This document shows positions 49,501 through 58,607 of a stretch of 64,000 nt of DNA, piece by piece (position 1 is the stretch's first letter; every line of letters starts with the position of its first letter). Under the pieces are notes generated by a model. It was not told the DNA's origin. It saw nothing but the letters and a program-made list of their open reading frames with translations, and ran no database searches. The translations under genes and the position numbers were made by a program. Source of the DNA: Adenophora triphylla var. japonica (Eukaryota > Streptophyta > Magnoliopsida > Asterales > Campanulaceae); the NCBI GenBank assembly GCA_022495995.1, contig JAFEMH010002456.1, positions 186,001 through 250,000 on the forward strand. The letters run 5' to 3'.

Positions 49501-51871
49501 CATCTCCTAACTCTATGGGACGGCGGGGTCCAAACTCTCGAGTGCTCATTGTTCGAAACCAGAAAAGAAAAATAGAGGGAGATGAAGAAGAAAAAGCACC
49601 TAACATTACTTACGAGAGAAAGATTGAGAGGTGGATTCGGAAAACGGTTGCACGTAATTCGCAAAGAAGAAATTTCTCTCTCTAAAGCTCTTTGAATATT
49701 TGGAAACGGTAAAAGTGTTTGGGGTTTAAGGGTTTGGTATTTATAAGGCCTACCTATACGGGTTAACCCGTTAACCCGTATTAATTAGCCCACAAATCCA
49801 ACCTCGGACCATGAACCGTTTCCAACGTTTGAAAATTCGAAAAATTAAATACCTTTTGCATTTATTGCCCCCCTTGGATGAGCGACACGTACCCCTGACG
49901 TACCACTAACCCGTCTTTTCATCTGCCAAGGGGCCCACCTGTTAACCGGGAGGCACGCCATGCACGGGACCCCGTGTCACTCACTGGTGCCTCCCGAACG
50001 TTCCCGCCCACGGGGCCAAGCAACAAACAAGGAAAAACGCTAACACCGGTGCTCGCGCGAGGAGCACCGAGGCACCGAGCTTCTAGTAGCTCCTCACTGC
50101 ACCATAAATAATCACACTTGGAGCTAGGGGCCATTGATGAGCCCGGATCTACTGGACCGGGCCCGCGCTCGGTCTAGTCCAAGGAACCAGTGACGTGGCA
50201 GTTCCTAGACCGCTGGAGGGAAGACCGCGGACAAATAGGCCCTTGTGGTCAAGACCGTGTCCCTCCTCGCATCGTCCCCGTCGAGGACCATTGGAACCCT
50301 GCTCGCTGGATCCGTGCCCGCATGAAGTCATGCCCGCATCAACCGTGCTCGCGTCATATATCTTTGACCGCGGGCACAACGATTGACCGCGGCACATGCC
50401 GCTTCCCTGCTAATGTCAAGCCTTACCGAGCAAGTTAGCTCGGCTCGACAGCCACTTGCCGGCTCCCCATCACGCATTCAATGCGGCTCAGTCCGGCGCC
50501 TACTATTCCATTTAATGCAATAAGCCGGCTACACGGCTCATGTCACTTTCAGCCATGTCCCCCGGATACCAATGTTCCCTCCCCGACAGGACCAATTAGT
50601 CATGCGGACACGTGTAGCTGGTCAAATACCAAAGTGCCCCCTAGGGCTGATCTCATTGCTTACCTCAACAAGCACCATGACATTGCCTATAAATAGAAGG
50701 CCTTTACCCCCTTGGGCAAGGTAAGTTCCATATACAATTGAGTAAGCTCTTTTACTCTCTAAACCTAAACACACACACACTCTAAAGGTATTCAAAGCCT
50801 TATTTCTCAGTATTCTTACTCTCACACCCGAGGGCCTGAGTTGGAGTAACATCCAACTTTGACCTTAACGGTGCTTGTTTGTGTTGTGATCTAGGTGCAT
50901 AAAACCACCAAATATATCCTAGCCAGATATCCTTGAACCGCTCCTGACCCCGAAAGCTGTGGCGTCATCACGTTCCTAAATGAATGTTTAGTAGCATAAA
51001 TACATAAAAACCTTATGATCTCACTATATTGCATCATGAGTGTAAGTGCGAATTAGAACTTGTTGTTTGACTAGGGAGGATTAAATAATTTCCCCAAAAA
51101 TTACAATTCGTTCTGGGACATTTTCTTTAAAAGAAAAAATGGACATTCATTTAGGGACTCTAGCCTCGCCTCTCGCCTTAAAAAGAACATCTCGACCGTC
51201 TCTCGCGTTTCACCTTTATTAACTATGTGCAGCCGCACTCTTCTAAAGTTTTACAAGGTCAATGAGAAGGGATGATATGAACACTAGAATGGTTCTTAAT
51301 GTCATTTTTGAATCATCATGAAGAAGTTATGTCCTTTATTGAAGGAGTTAGATCAGTCTTGATTGGAGTTGGGCACTGTTGACTCAGTTAATGACAACCT
51401 AACATTTTGAGACTAGATGCAGCTATGGACCCTCAAATCAGTCCCACACCGAAAAGAAAAATTTAATCAGGGGTTTGCTGGTCCTGTCATAACTTTGAAG
51501 TTTGTTGGCAACATATATTTCATGCTTGTTTTCAGATATCATTTCGACTGTGATTGATGGTTTTTTTTCTTTATGCGATGCAGGAATATTTGCAAGGGCA
51601 TCCATTATGGATTCAATATTGCACAGCCCCTTTAGCAGTCTTGGGATATGAAAAGGATTTTGATGTGTTTGTCAAGGCCCATGGTGGGGGTCTTTCTGGG
51701 CAGGCTCAAGCAATCTCCCTTGGTGTAGCTCGAGCATTGCTCAAGATCGATGAAAACTATAGAAAGGCTTTGAAAGTGGAAGGTCTTCTTACCAGAGATT
51801 CAAGAGTAGTTGAGAGGAAGAAAGTTGGTCTCAAGAAGGCCAGAAAAGCTCCACAATTCTCCAAGCGTTAA
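37501..51871 (+). CDS. RPS9: Plastid 30S ribosomal protein S9, nuclear gene, two exons
   Basis: Exon 1 is 37501-37857 and exon 2 is 51584-51871. They join at ...NYRDAK/EYLQG... in frame (GTACCT donor, GATGCAG acceptor) to give 214 aa. Residues 1 to about 55 are Ser/Thr-rich and poor in acidic residues, as in a chloroplast transit peptide. The S9 core carries [12 protein letters not shown] (91-102), [14 protein letters not shown] (150-163) and ends RKAPQFSKR, the basic tail that reaches toward the P-site tRNA in bacterial-type S9. It matches plant plastid RPS9 throughout, from memory of the Arabidopsis protein. Both exons are free of stops, so the gene looks functional. The only intron, 13,726 bp, contains an entire Tat-type retrotransposon in sense orientation inside a MITE. 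Expression would require accurate removal of the intron. Confidence 0.95.
38042..38053. mobile_element. Left fragment of a Stowaway-like MITE split by the intronic retrotransposon
   Basis: CTCCTTCCGTTC after TA is a Stowaway terminus. The rest of the MITE resumes at 50976 as CTAAATGAATGTTTAG. Removing the retrotransposon and one CGTTC copy restores CTCCTTCCGTTCCTAAATGA. Confidence 0.75.
38054..38893 (+). repeat. 5' LTR of the RPS9-intron element (840 bp)
   Basis: Starts TGATGAGCCCGGATC and ends GTGGCGTCATCA. It pairs with 50135-50970; small indels and substitutions are scattered along the alignment. Open frames here recur in the other LTR and are not genes. Confidence 0.93.
38610..38617 (+). 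promoter_or_regulatory. TATA box of the 5' LTR
   Basis: TATAAATA in CATTGCCTATAAATAGAAGG. It is conserved in the 3' LTR at 50688-50695 and is the probable U3 core promoter, sense to RPS9. Confidence 0.75.
38894..40980 (+). pseudogene. Decayed gag region of the RPS9-intron element
   Basis: A likely start, [20 protein letters not shown], is at about 39120, but stops follow soon after. Gag-core traces appear at about 39960-40190: [20 protein letters not shown], then [15 protein letters not shown] in a shifted frame. This matches the Retrotrans_gag pattern of Tat elements. The many frameshifts make exact limits impossible. The stretch 40240-40980 gives no clear domain. Confidence 0.55.
40981..41600 (+). 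pseudogene. Decayed aspartic protease of the RPS9-intron element
   Basis: The active-site segment is [20 protein letters not shown] at about 41010-41070. It is followed in another frame by [18 protein letters not shown] and [15 protein letters not shown] (41101-41250). DTGA is the retropepsin signature. At least two frame changes and several stops are present. Confidence 0.7.
41740..42440 (+). pseudogene. Decayed reverse transcriptase of the RPS9-intron element
   Basis: Clear Ty3/gypsy RT blocks are [40 protein letters not shown] (42060-42130), then in a shifted frame [20 protein letters not shown] at about 42275-42335. The YxDD box falls near 42380 but is disrupted (IDDTV). The region from 42440 to 43140 keeps the RT-RNase H connection only in scraps ([34 protein letters not shown]). 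Confidence 0.75.
43140..43660 (+). pseudogene. Archaeal-type RNase H of the RPS9-intron element
   Basis: The frame reads [12 protein letters not shown] near 43270-43310, then [20 protein letters not shown] and [26 protein letters not shown] and NSDSQ are the aRNH landmarks of Tat elements. In-frame stops occur between blocks. Confidence 0.75.
43661..44967 (+). pseudogene. Integrase of the RPS9-intron element, frameshifted
   Basis: The zinc-binding region at 43860-44070 has [28 protein letters not shown] and, after a frame change, [19 protein letters not shown]. The core follows with [27 protein letters not shown] (shifted) and then [20 protein letters not shown] at about 44392-44450. The C-terminus includes [20 protein letters not shown] and ends with a [12 protein letters not shown] motif near 44940-44965. 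Several frame breaks make it inactive. Confidence 0.8.
44968..46058. other. Spacer between integrase and the antisense gene
   Basis: No domain was recognised on either strand. Purine-rich stretches and an AT-rich end near 45990-46080 could hold the 3' ends of both convergent transcripts. Confidence 0.5.
46059..49439 (-). pseudogene. Antisense gene of the RPS9-intron element, 'gypsy-type transposon' domain family
   Basis: It is read right to left in several frames. At about 48559-48330 the protein has [20 protein letters not shown], then [20 protein letters not shown] and [10 protein letters not shown]. This is the pattern of the 'putative gypsy type transposon' domain (PF04195 family, by recognition). 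An acidic or basic segment precedes it (48840-48560, [20 protein letters not shown]). A probable intron boundary precedes [20 protein letters not shown] at about 47790. A coiled-coil follows at 47020-46820 ([20 protein letters not shown]). Such genes lie antisense after integrase in Tat elements; their function is unknown. Frames change at least four times, so it is dead. Confidence 0.7.
49440..50134 (-). promoter_or_regulatory. Promoter and 5' region of the antisense gene; polypurine tract at the LTR edge
   Basis: The minus strand has TATAAATA at 49745-49738 (in GGCCTTATAAATACC), upstream of the antisense gene. On the plus strand, GAGCTAGGGGCCAT at 50121-50134 directly precedes the 3' LTR and is the probable polypurine tract. 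Confidence 0.65.
50135..50970 (+). repeat. 3' LTR of the RPS9-intron element (836 bp)
   Basis: Starts TGATGAGCCCGGATC and ends GTGGCGTCATCA, then CGTTC. It carries the same TATAAATA as the 5' LTR, at 50688-50695, 0.9 kb before RPS9 exon 2. Confidence 0.93.
50971..51162. mobile_element. Right part of the split Stowaway-like MITE
   Basis: It opens with the CGTTC duplication plus CTAAATGAATGTTTAG and closes with ATGGACATTCATTTAGGGAC, its inverted counterpart. The last bases of the right terminus have decayed. The remaining intron to 51583 shows only a T-rich tract before the acceptor. Confidence 0.7.
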
Positions 51872-53366
51872 GGTTAGAAACTTGACCATCGTGTTCTGTG
51901 TATTGTTCTGGGATGTTCTCTTTGCTCTGTTTGTAATATCTGCTTAAGTTTACCACTGTTTTCTTTATTTTATTTTTATTTTTATTTTTTTTTTATGTTT
52001 TGGAAGACGAGTTTTCGTACACTGATGAGCTCATCTTGATTTGTTAGTTTATTAGGTCTAGTGTATTTATTTTGCATGTAATTCTGTGGCATGTTCAAAC
52101 TGCATGCCATCAATCACTATGCAGCACTTTACCAATCTTTGTGTACGTTGTGATCAGATGCTAAAAAGGCTGCTGTCATTGATATTTCTTACCGGCTTAT
52201 TCTTCAACTTGTTCTATCTGTCTTTGTCATTACCAGCATCTATTATCTTTCAGTATGCGAACAACTCCTGTTCTTGCCACCCTAACGTTGGGGATTATGT
52301 CTTTCATGTAAATACAGATCTATTATTCTTTTTGTCTAACTTCAAAATATTGCATTTTGGATTTGTCATACTTTTGGCAGTGTAAATTTCTTCAGTGGTT
52401 CACCTTGGAAGACTAGTTAGTTGCTGAATGACTAGGCTAGAGGTCACGTGGGGGTGGGGTGAGGTGGGGTGTCATGCTATCAACTCCCTTAGGTGGCTGT
52501 GTATGGTTGAAGCCTTTTCACCCTTTTTTATATTTTCTAGTTTACCGCTTATCTTAAAACATAATTACTATACAAATCAAATCAGTACCCAAATACTCCC
52601 TCTGTCCCATATAGATGTTCTCATTTGCCATTAAACCTCCAAAATTGCCAACCAAGGAATAAGAGGCGGAGAAGAGCAGATGAGAGACAACTAAGGAAGA
52701 AGAGAGAATAATAGAGTAAAACTTAAACTCATTAAGATTAGTAATGGAAATGAAAATGAAAATAGGTTGTTCACAATGTACCCGTAGCCTTTCATTCAAT
52801 ATCTTGGGCTGAGCCAGCACTTCTGTACAGTCATTTTTTTCTTCCCCAGAAAGGAAATAGGGTAATTAGAAGCGAATGGTGGATGGCTTAACAAGAGGAC
52901 TCCCCAAAATATTGAGAGACCTTTTACTAATTACAAACACACACACAAAGGATTTACTTTCAACCTAATTGGTTTCAATTTCAACCAATCGGTTGTTGAT
53001 AGTCAAGGCCGTGTAATTAATACTTCCAGGTATTGTAAACATTCACTCATTTTTATCCCGGAGCATTTTGATTTCATTTCCCATTTCTCTTTATTCGTTC
53101 CCACGTCAATCAGTAGAATGAACACTACAGGCTGAACAATAGGCAGGAACAAAGTTTTACGTAGTGTCTTTTTTCTTTGTGAAAGGTGTAAGTTGACCGA
53201 AATGCGCACTAAATACTTTTCGAGAGATCTATCATTATGGGATAGAGGGAATATATATTAACCTGCACCTGCTTAGATCATTTTTCAGAATATCGACTCC
53301 AGTCCTAAATAGCAGAATTTTGTTTAAAAATGAAAATTTAATTGTAAACAAGTTAACAATTAAATA
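51872..53366 (+). other. RPS9 3' region and intergenic DNA
   Basis: T-rich 3' UTR-like sequence follows the stop codon. A Stowaway-like end (CTCCCTCTGTCCCATATAGA) begins at 52596 after TA, without a recognised partner. No gene was found on either strand. Confidence 0.55.
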
Positions 53367-53650
53367 CTCCCTCCATCTCAAAATTATCTTCCCACTTTTT
53401 TTGTCGTTAACACGAAGGTCCTTTGAGCAATAATTTTAGCTTGATTTAATTATCCTAATGAAAATTTAAGACTTGTCAATCCATGCAATTTTTCGACTCA
53501 TCATGGATCATCCGGAAACAATCTCAATGTGCTTTAATACAGAAGCAAGGTTGCCTACATCCGGGCCCCTTACTCCACCATGGGTGGAAACCTTTGCGGC
53601 ATTGGTAATGGGGTAATGATGTTCTTGTATTCATTTAGGTACAGAGGGAG
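53367..53650. mobile_element. Stowaway-like MITE
   Basis: The left end CTCCCTCCATCTC follows TA; the right end, CAGAGGGAG, is followed by TA. It is 284 bp. The inverted similarity is limited to about 10 bases. Confidence 0.55.
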
Positions 53651-53863
53651 TAGAATTTATATGAAGATATCCAATACTATGTGTTATTTGCAGTTGGCCC
53701 CCCGTTTGTGTTTGTTACATGGGAAATTCTTGTCTGTGAAAATCTTCTATTTTCAGTTGTTGGTATATGACACAGCAGTAGTTGTTTCGTTGACACTAAA
53801 GCGATGGGGAAGAAAACCTAAACCCTCAATTCGGTATTGTTTTGATGCTATTGTTACAAAATA

Positions 53864-54152
53864 CTCCCTCCGTTCCATACGAGAACACACAAATTTTTAT
53901 TGTGGGTGTCCCATTTAAAAAGGCACACTCTCAAAATGGAATTTTTTAGTACTTCTTTATTCATGGGACTCACTTGTTATACTCACAATAACTGTCCACT
54001 AACTATTCTCTACCCCACTTTCTTTCTCCTACATCACTTTTCATACTCACAACATTTAATCCATTATACAATCTCCTTAATTTCTGTGTAATACCAACAT
54101 TGTGTATTTTCGAATGAACCAACATTGTGTATTTTCGAATGAATTGGAGGGA
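53864..54152. mobile_element. Stowaway-like MITE left of the tandem array
   Basis: The left end CTCCCTCCGTTCCATACGAG follows TA; the right end, GAATTGGAGGGA, is followed by TA. Near the right end, AACATTGTGTATTTTCGAAT occurs twice in tandem (54098 and 54121). Confidence 0.65.
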
Positions 54153-54347
54153 TAGATGCAATGATCAATGCCACATTCAGTGGCGGATCTACACCAAAAT
54201 ATTTGGTGTTGCCTGTTCTTTGCTAAAAAAAAAAAAAAAAAATTGGCGCGAAACTAAAATTCAAAATATTTACGTACTTAAATATAGGCTTCAATACGTC
54301 AAACATTACATAAAATAAACACAATTTACATTTGACGTTTCCTATGA

Positions 54348-54696
54348 TTCATTTTTTGAAAATAAGTTAAAATCTCATCCTCACTAATGGTCATGAATAC
54401 ATCCCTTTCTACAAAAGTTACCAAACGGTCATTTAACCATTCATCCCTCATCTTAGAGCTCAAATCGCCCTTCACATGCTTCATAGCTGAAAAGACCCGA
54501 TCAACACTTTAGTCAATTGATTGTGGATAGATGATTCACATTCCTCCAAAAAATCATTAGGATACAATTGCGTCATTCTCACCAATTTGTCCTCATCAAA
54601 AGAAGCAAACAACGAGGAAGGGCTCAAGCATGCCACACATTGTAATAGTTCAGTGCTTTCCACATTAAACCTTTCATAAAGTTCTTTCAATTGCAC
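54348..54696 (-). pseudogene. hAT transposase C-terminal fragment, array copy 1
   Basis: The minus frame 54696-54481 reads MQLKELYERFNVESTELLQC, then LYPNDFLEECESS, and runs into a stop. In the next frame, from about 54525 to 54348, the sequence reads VDRVFSAMKHVKGDLSSKM, LNDRLVTFVERDVFMTISE, and ends KRQM-stop. This is the C-terminal dimerisation (hATC) pattern of TTF-type zinc-finger/hAT proteins. The part that normally joins the two blocks is absent, so the present fusion is out of frame: an internal deletion, not a working transposase. The same lesion is seen in the other copies. Confidence 0.85.
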
Positions 54697-54851
54697 ATCT
54701 AAACGAGAGTCTGTTCTTTCTTTTCTTTTCTTTTTGCTCTGTTCTTTTCTTTTTTTAATTGTGTTGACTTCTTCTATTTTTTATTAGCCTAGGTCAACTG
54801 GTAAAAATGTTATTGTTTTAGTATTTATTTATTTATTTTTAAATAAAAAGG

Positions 54852-55040
54852 TCAAATCGACGACGTTTTGCAAAAAAAAAAAATAAATTTGGGTTGCCTG
54901 GACAACACCAGGCACCACTGTACATCCGCCCGGGTCTTGAGAAAGTCAAACCCTTTGTTTGGACAGTGAACACAATTGTAGTTTTTCTTTGCTACCGGTT
55001 CTTCCATATCTTCATCTTGAAGATTCTCAACCTCTGACAT
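54852..55040 (-). CDS. Short promoter-proximal ORF of array copy 1
   Basis: The start MSEVENLQDEDMEEPVAKKN is followed by YNCVHCPNKGFDFLK, which contains a CxxC pair. At about codon 38 the frame enters the hAT-like terminus (CGGGCGGATGTACAGTGGTG) and ends at 54852. About 130 bp upstream on the same strand is a TATA box. It looks like the first exon of a captured gene whose remainder is missing. I recognise no family. Similar starts occur in copies 2, 3 and 5. In copy 4 the second codon is a stop. Confidence 0.4.
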   Translation of the reverse strand: MSEVENLQDEDMEEPVAKKNYNCVHCPNKGFDFLKTRADVQWCLVLSRQPKFIFFFCKTSSI

Positions 55041-55167
55041 GATGACGATGGGTCCAAAGTAATACGAACGAATGAGCGTAGAAAATCAAGAACGTCTGTC
55101 TATTCTATTCACTCTTTAATGTTCTATTGCACGTTAGTTAGTGAAGAAAGACTAACGGGATGGATCG

Positions 55168-55178
55168 CTTATATAACA
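55168..55178 (-). promoter_or_regulatory. TATA box repeated in each array unit
   Basis: The minus strand reads GTTATATAAGCGATCC. The same motif is found in other copies near 57085, 58338, 61990 and 63233, each about 120-130 bp before the short ORF. Confidence 0.6.
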
Positions 55179-55181
55179 ACA

Positions 55182-55557
55182 CTAGTAAAAACCCGTGTCC
55201 GAGGACACGTGGTATTTTTTTTTTTTTAATATTTTTTATTTAAAAAAAATAAGGGCAAAATGGGAAAGAGACACTTAATGAGGGCAAAATGGGAAAAAAA
55301 TTTGGCACTATTCATTGTACTGTTCATTGCTGAGTTGGACAGTTGTCATTTATAATATATATATATATTTTTTTTTTTTTTTTAAAAAAAGGGCAAAATG
55401 GGAAAGGGACAACTTAGTAAGGGCAAAATGGGGAAAAAATTTTTTGGCACTATTCATTGTACTGTTCATTGCTGAGTTGGACAGTTGCCATTTATAATAT
55501 AGAAGATTTTTTGCACTATTCATTGTATTGTTCATTGCTGAGTTGGACAGTTGCCAT

Positions 55558-55599
<42 letters not shown>

Positions 55600-55849
55600 T
55601 AAAAAAGGGCAAAATGGGAAAGGGACAACTTAGTGAGGGCAAAATGGAAAAATAATTTGACACTATTCATTGTACTGTTCATTGCTGAGTTGGACAGTTG
55701 CCATTTATAATATAGATTTTTTTTATTTAAAAAAAAAGGGCAAAATGGGAAAGGGACAACTTAGTGAGGGCAAAATGGGAAAATTTTTTTTGGCACTATT
55801 CATTGTACTGTTCAATGCTGAGTTGGACAGTTGCCATTTATAATATAGA
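55182..55849 (-). mobile_element. Non-autonomous Helitron in array copy 1 (668 bp)
   Basis: On the minus strand it begins TCTATATTATAAATGGCAAC and ends in a hairpin (CGTGTCC-TC-GGACACG) followed by GGTTTTTACTAG. These are the 5'-TC and 3'-CTAG termini of Helitrons. It sits exactly between A and T (55181/55850), with no target duplication; other copies read uninterrupted as AACAACATGTTCAATC. The interior is four to five degenerate units containing GGGCAAAATGGGAAAGGGAC and CACTATTCATTGTACTGTTC, plus (TA)n runs. It has no helicase or Rep coding. Confidence 0.9.
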
Positions 55850-55873
55850 TGTTCAATCTGCATAGGGCAAATT

Positions 55874-56095
55874 GCATGTTAGACTCTGTTTGTTTAGGGG
55901 GAAAAAAAATTCGAAAAATATTTTTCCCATTTTTCGGTGTTTGGTAAGCATTGGAAAAATAGAGAAAATATTTTTCGGAGAATATTTTCCCACTTTTCTA
56001 AGTAAAATGATTTACGAATTTTTATTAAATAAAACATTTTTCGGAAAATGGCAACACCCTCACACACACACACACCCCCTAACTTTTCATACACC
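55874..56095. repeat. Tourist-like half-element of the array unit (copy 1)
   Basis: Starts with AGACTCTGTTTGTTTAGGGG and is dense in GAAAAATATTTTTC and TTTTCGGTGTTTGG motifs. It resembles the arms of the Tourist-like MITE at 24474-25667. A full right arm is missing. The same piece joins every pair of neighbouring copies. Confidence 0.65.
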
Positions 56096-56109
56096 CCACG
56101 TTACCCCAA

Positions 56110-57354
56110 TGGCGGATCTACACCAAAAAATTTGGTGTTGCATGTTCTTTGCTAAAAAGAAAAATTGGCGCGAAACTAAAATTCAAAATGCTTACATACT
56201 TAAATATAATAGGCTTCAATGCGTCAACATTACATAAAATAAACACAATTTACATTTGACGTTTCCCAGGATTCATCTTTTGAAAATAAGTTAAAATCTC
56301 TTCTCACTAATTGTCATGAATACATCCCTTTCTACAAAAGTTACCAAACAGTCATTTAACCATTCATCCCCATCTTAGAGCTCAAATCGCCCTTCACATG
56401 CTTCATAGCTGAAAAGACCCGGTCAACACTTTAGCCCATTGATTGCGGATAGATGATTCACATTCCTCCAAAAAATCATTAGGATACAATTGCGTCATTC
56501 TCACCAATTTTTCCTCATCAAAAGAAGCAAACAACGAGGAAGGGCTCAAGCATGCCACACATTGTAATAGTTCAGTGCTTTCCACATTAAACCTTTCATA
56601 AAGTTCTTTCAATTGCACATCTAAACGAGAGTCTGTTCTTTCTTTTCTTTTTGCTCTGTTCTTTTCTTTTTTTTTTAATTGTGTTGACTTCTTCTATTTT
56701 TTATTAGCCTAGGTCAACTGGTCAAAATGTTATTGTTTTACTAATTATTTATTTATTTTTAAATAAAAAGGTCAAATCGATGACGTTTTGCAAAAAAAAA
56801 AAAAAAATTGGGTTGCCTGGGCAACACCAGGCACCACTGTACATCCGTCCGGGCCTTGAGAAAGTCAAACCCTTTGTTTGGACAGCGAACACAATTGTAG
56901 TTTTTCCTTGCTACCAGTTCTTCTGTATCTTCATCTTGAAGATTCTCAACCTCTGACATGATGACGATGGGTCCAAAGTAATACGAACGAGCGTAGAAAA
57001 TCAAGAACGTCTGTCTATTCTATTAACTCTTTAATGTTCTATTGCACGTTAGTTAGTGAAGAAAGACTAACGAGATGGATCGCATATATAACAACATGTT
57101 CAATCTACATAGGGCAAATTGCATGTTAGACTCTGTTTGTTTAGGGGAAAATATTTTTCGAAAAACGTTTTCCCCATTTTTCGTTGTTTGGTAAGCATCG
57201 AAAAAATAGAGAAATTTTTTTTCGGAAAATATTTTCCCACTTTTCTAAGTACAATGATTTACGAATTTTTCTTAAATAAAACATTTTTTGAAAAATGGTA
57301 ACACCCTCACACACACACCCCCCCTAACTTTTAATACATCCCACGTTACCCCAG
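56110..57354 (-). repeat. Array copy 2
   Basis: This is an uninterrupted unit of 1245 bp. It holds the hAT C-terminal fragment (56618-56240) with the same out-of-frame deletion as copy 1. The short ORF starts at 56959 (MSEVENLQDEDTEELVARKN). Confidence 0.9.
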
Positions 57355-58607
57355 TGGCGGATCTACACCAAAAAATTTGGTGTTGCCTGTTCTTTACTAA
57401 AAAAAAAAAAATTGGCGCGAAACTAAAATTCAAAATGTTTACATACTTAAATATAATAGGCTTCAATACGTCAACATTACATAAAATAAACACAATTTAC
57501 ATATGACGTTTCCTAGGATTCATCTTTTGAAAATAAGTTAAAATCTCATCCTCACTAATTGTCATGAATACATCCATTTCTACAAAAGTTACCAAACGGT
57601 CATTTAACTTTTCATCCCCCATCTTAGAGCTCAAATCGCCCTTCACATGCTTCATAGCTGAAAAGACCCGGTCAACAATTTAGCCAATTGATTGCGGATA
57701 GATGATTCACATTCCTCCAAAAAATCGTTAGGATACAATTGCGTCATTCTCACCAATTTGTCCTCATCAAAAGAAGGAAACAACGAGGAAGGGCTCAAGC
57801 ATGCCACACATTGTAATAGTTCAGTGCTTTCCACATTAAACCTTTCATAAAGTTCTTTCAATTGCACATCTAAACGAGAGTCTGTTCTTTCTTTTCTTTT
57901 CTTTTTGCTATGTTCTTTTCTTTTTTTAATTGTGTTGACTTCTATTTTTTATTAGCCTAGGTCAACTGGTCAAAATGTTATTGTTTTAGTATTTATTTAT
58001 TTATTTTTAAATAAAAAGGTCAAATCGACGACGTTTTGCAAATAAAAAAATAAAAAATTTGGGTAGCCTGGACAACACCAGGCACCACTGTACATCCGCC
58101 CGGGCCTCGAGAGAGTCAAACCCTTTGTTTGGACAGTGAACACAATTGTAGTTTTTCCTTGCTATCGGTTCTTCCATATCTTCATCTTGAAGATTCTCAA
58201 CCTCTGACATGATGACGATGGGTACAAAGTAATATGAACGAACGAGCGTAGAAAATCAAGAACGTCTGTCTATTCTATTCACTCTTTAATGTTTTATTGC
58301 ATGTTAGTTAGTGAAGAAAGACTAACGGAATGGATCGCTTATATAACAACATGTTCAATCTACATAGGGCAAATTGCATGTTAGACTCTGTTTGTTTAGG
58401 GGAAATTATTTTTCGAAAAATATTTTCCCCATTTTTCGGTGTTTGGTAAGCATTGGAAAAATAGAGAAAATATTTTCCGGAAAATATTTTCCCACTTTTC
58501 TAAGTAAAATGATTTACGAATTTTTCTTAAATAAAACATTTTTCGAAAAATGGTAACACCCTCACATACATGCCCCCTAACTTTTCATACACACCACGTT
58601 ACCCCAA
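57355..58607 (-). repeat. Array copy 3
   Basis: This is an uninterrupted unit of 1253 bp. The hAT C-terminal fragment is at 57867-57490, and the short ORF starts at 58210 (MSEVENLQDEDMEEPIARKN). Confidence 0.9.

Larger units (their letters stand above)
38054..50970 (+). mobile_element. Tat-lineage Ty3/gypsy retrotransposon in the RPS9 intron (12,917 bp)
   Basis: LTRs lie at 38054-38893 and 50135-50970 (TG...CA). The 5-bp target duplication CGTTC lies at 38049-38053 and 50971-50975. On the plus strand in order are decayed gag, protease, RT, archaeal-type RNase H and integrase; on the minus strand, beyond integrase, an antisense gene with its own TATA box. This extra antisense gene and the aRNH place it in the Tat lineage. 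Every ORF is interrupted. The primer binding site after 38893 was not recognised. It has the same transcriptional direction as RPS9. Confidence 0.93.

Noticed and set aside
52086..52385. A 99-aa hydrophobic frame after RPS9
   Set aside because: T-rich 3' region; no conserved motif or promoter seen.
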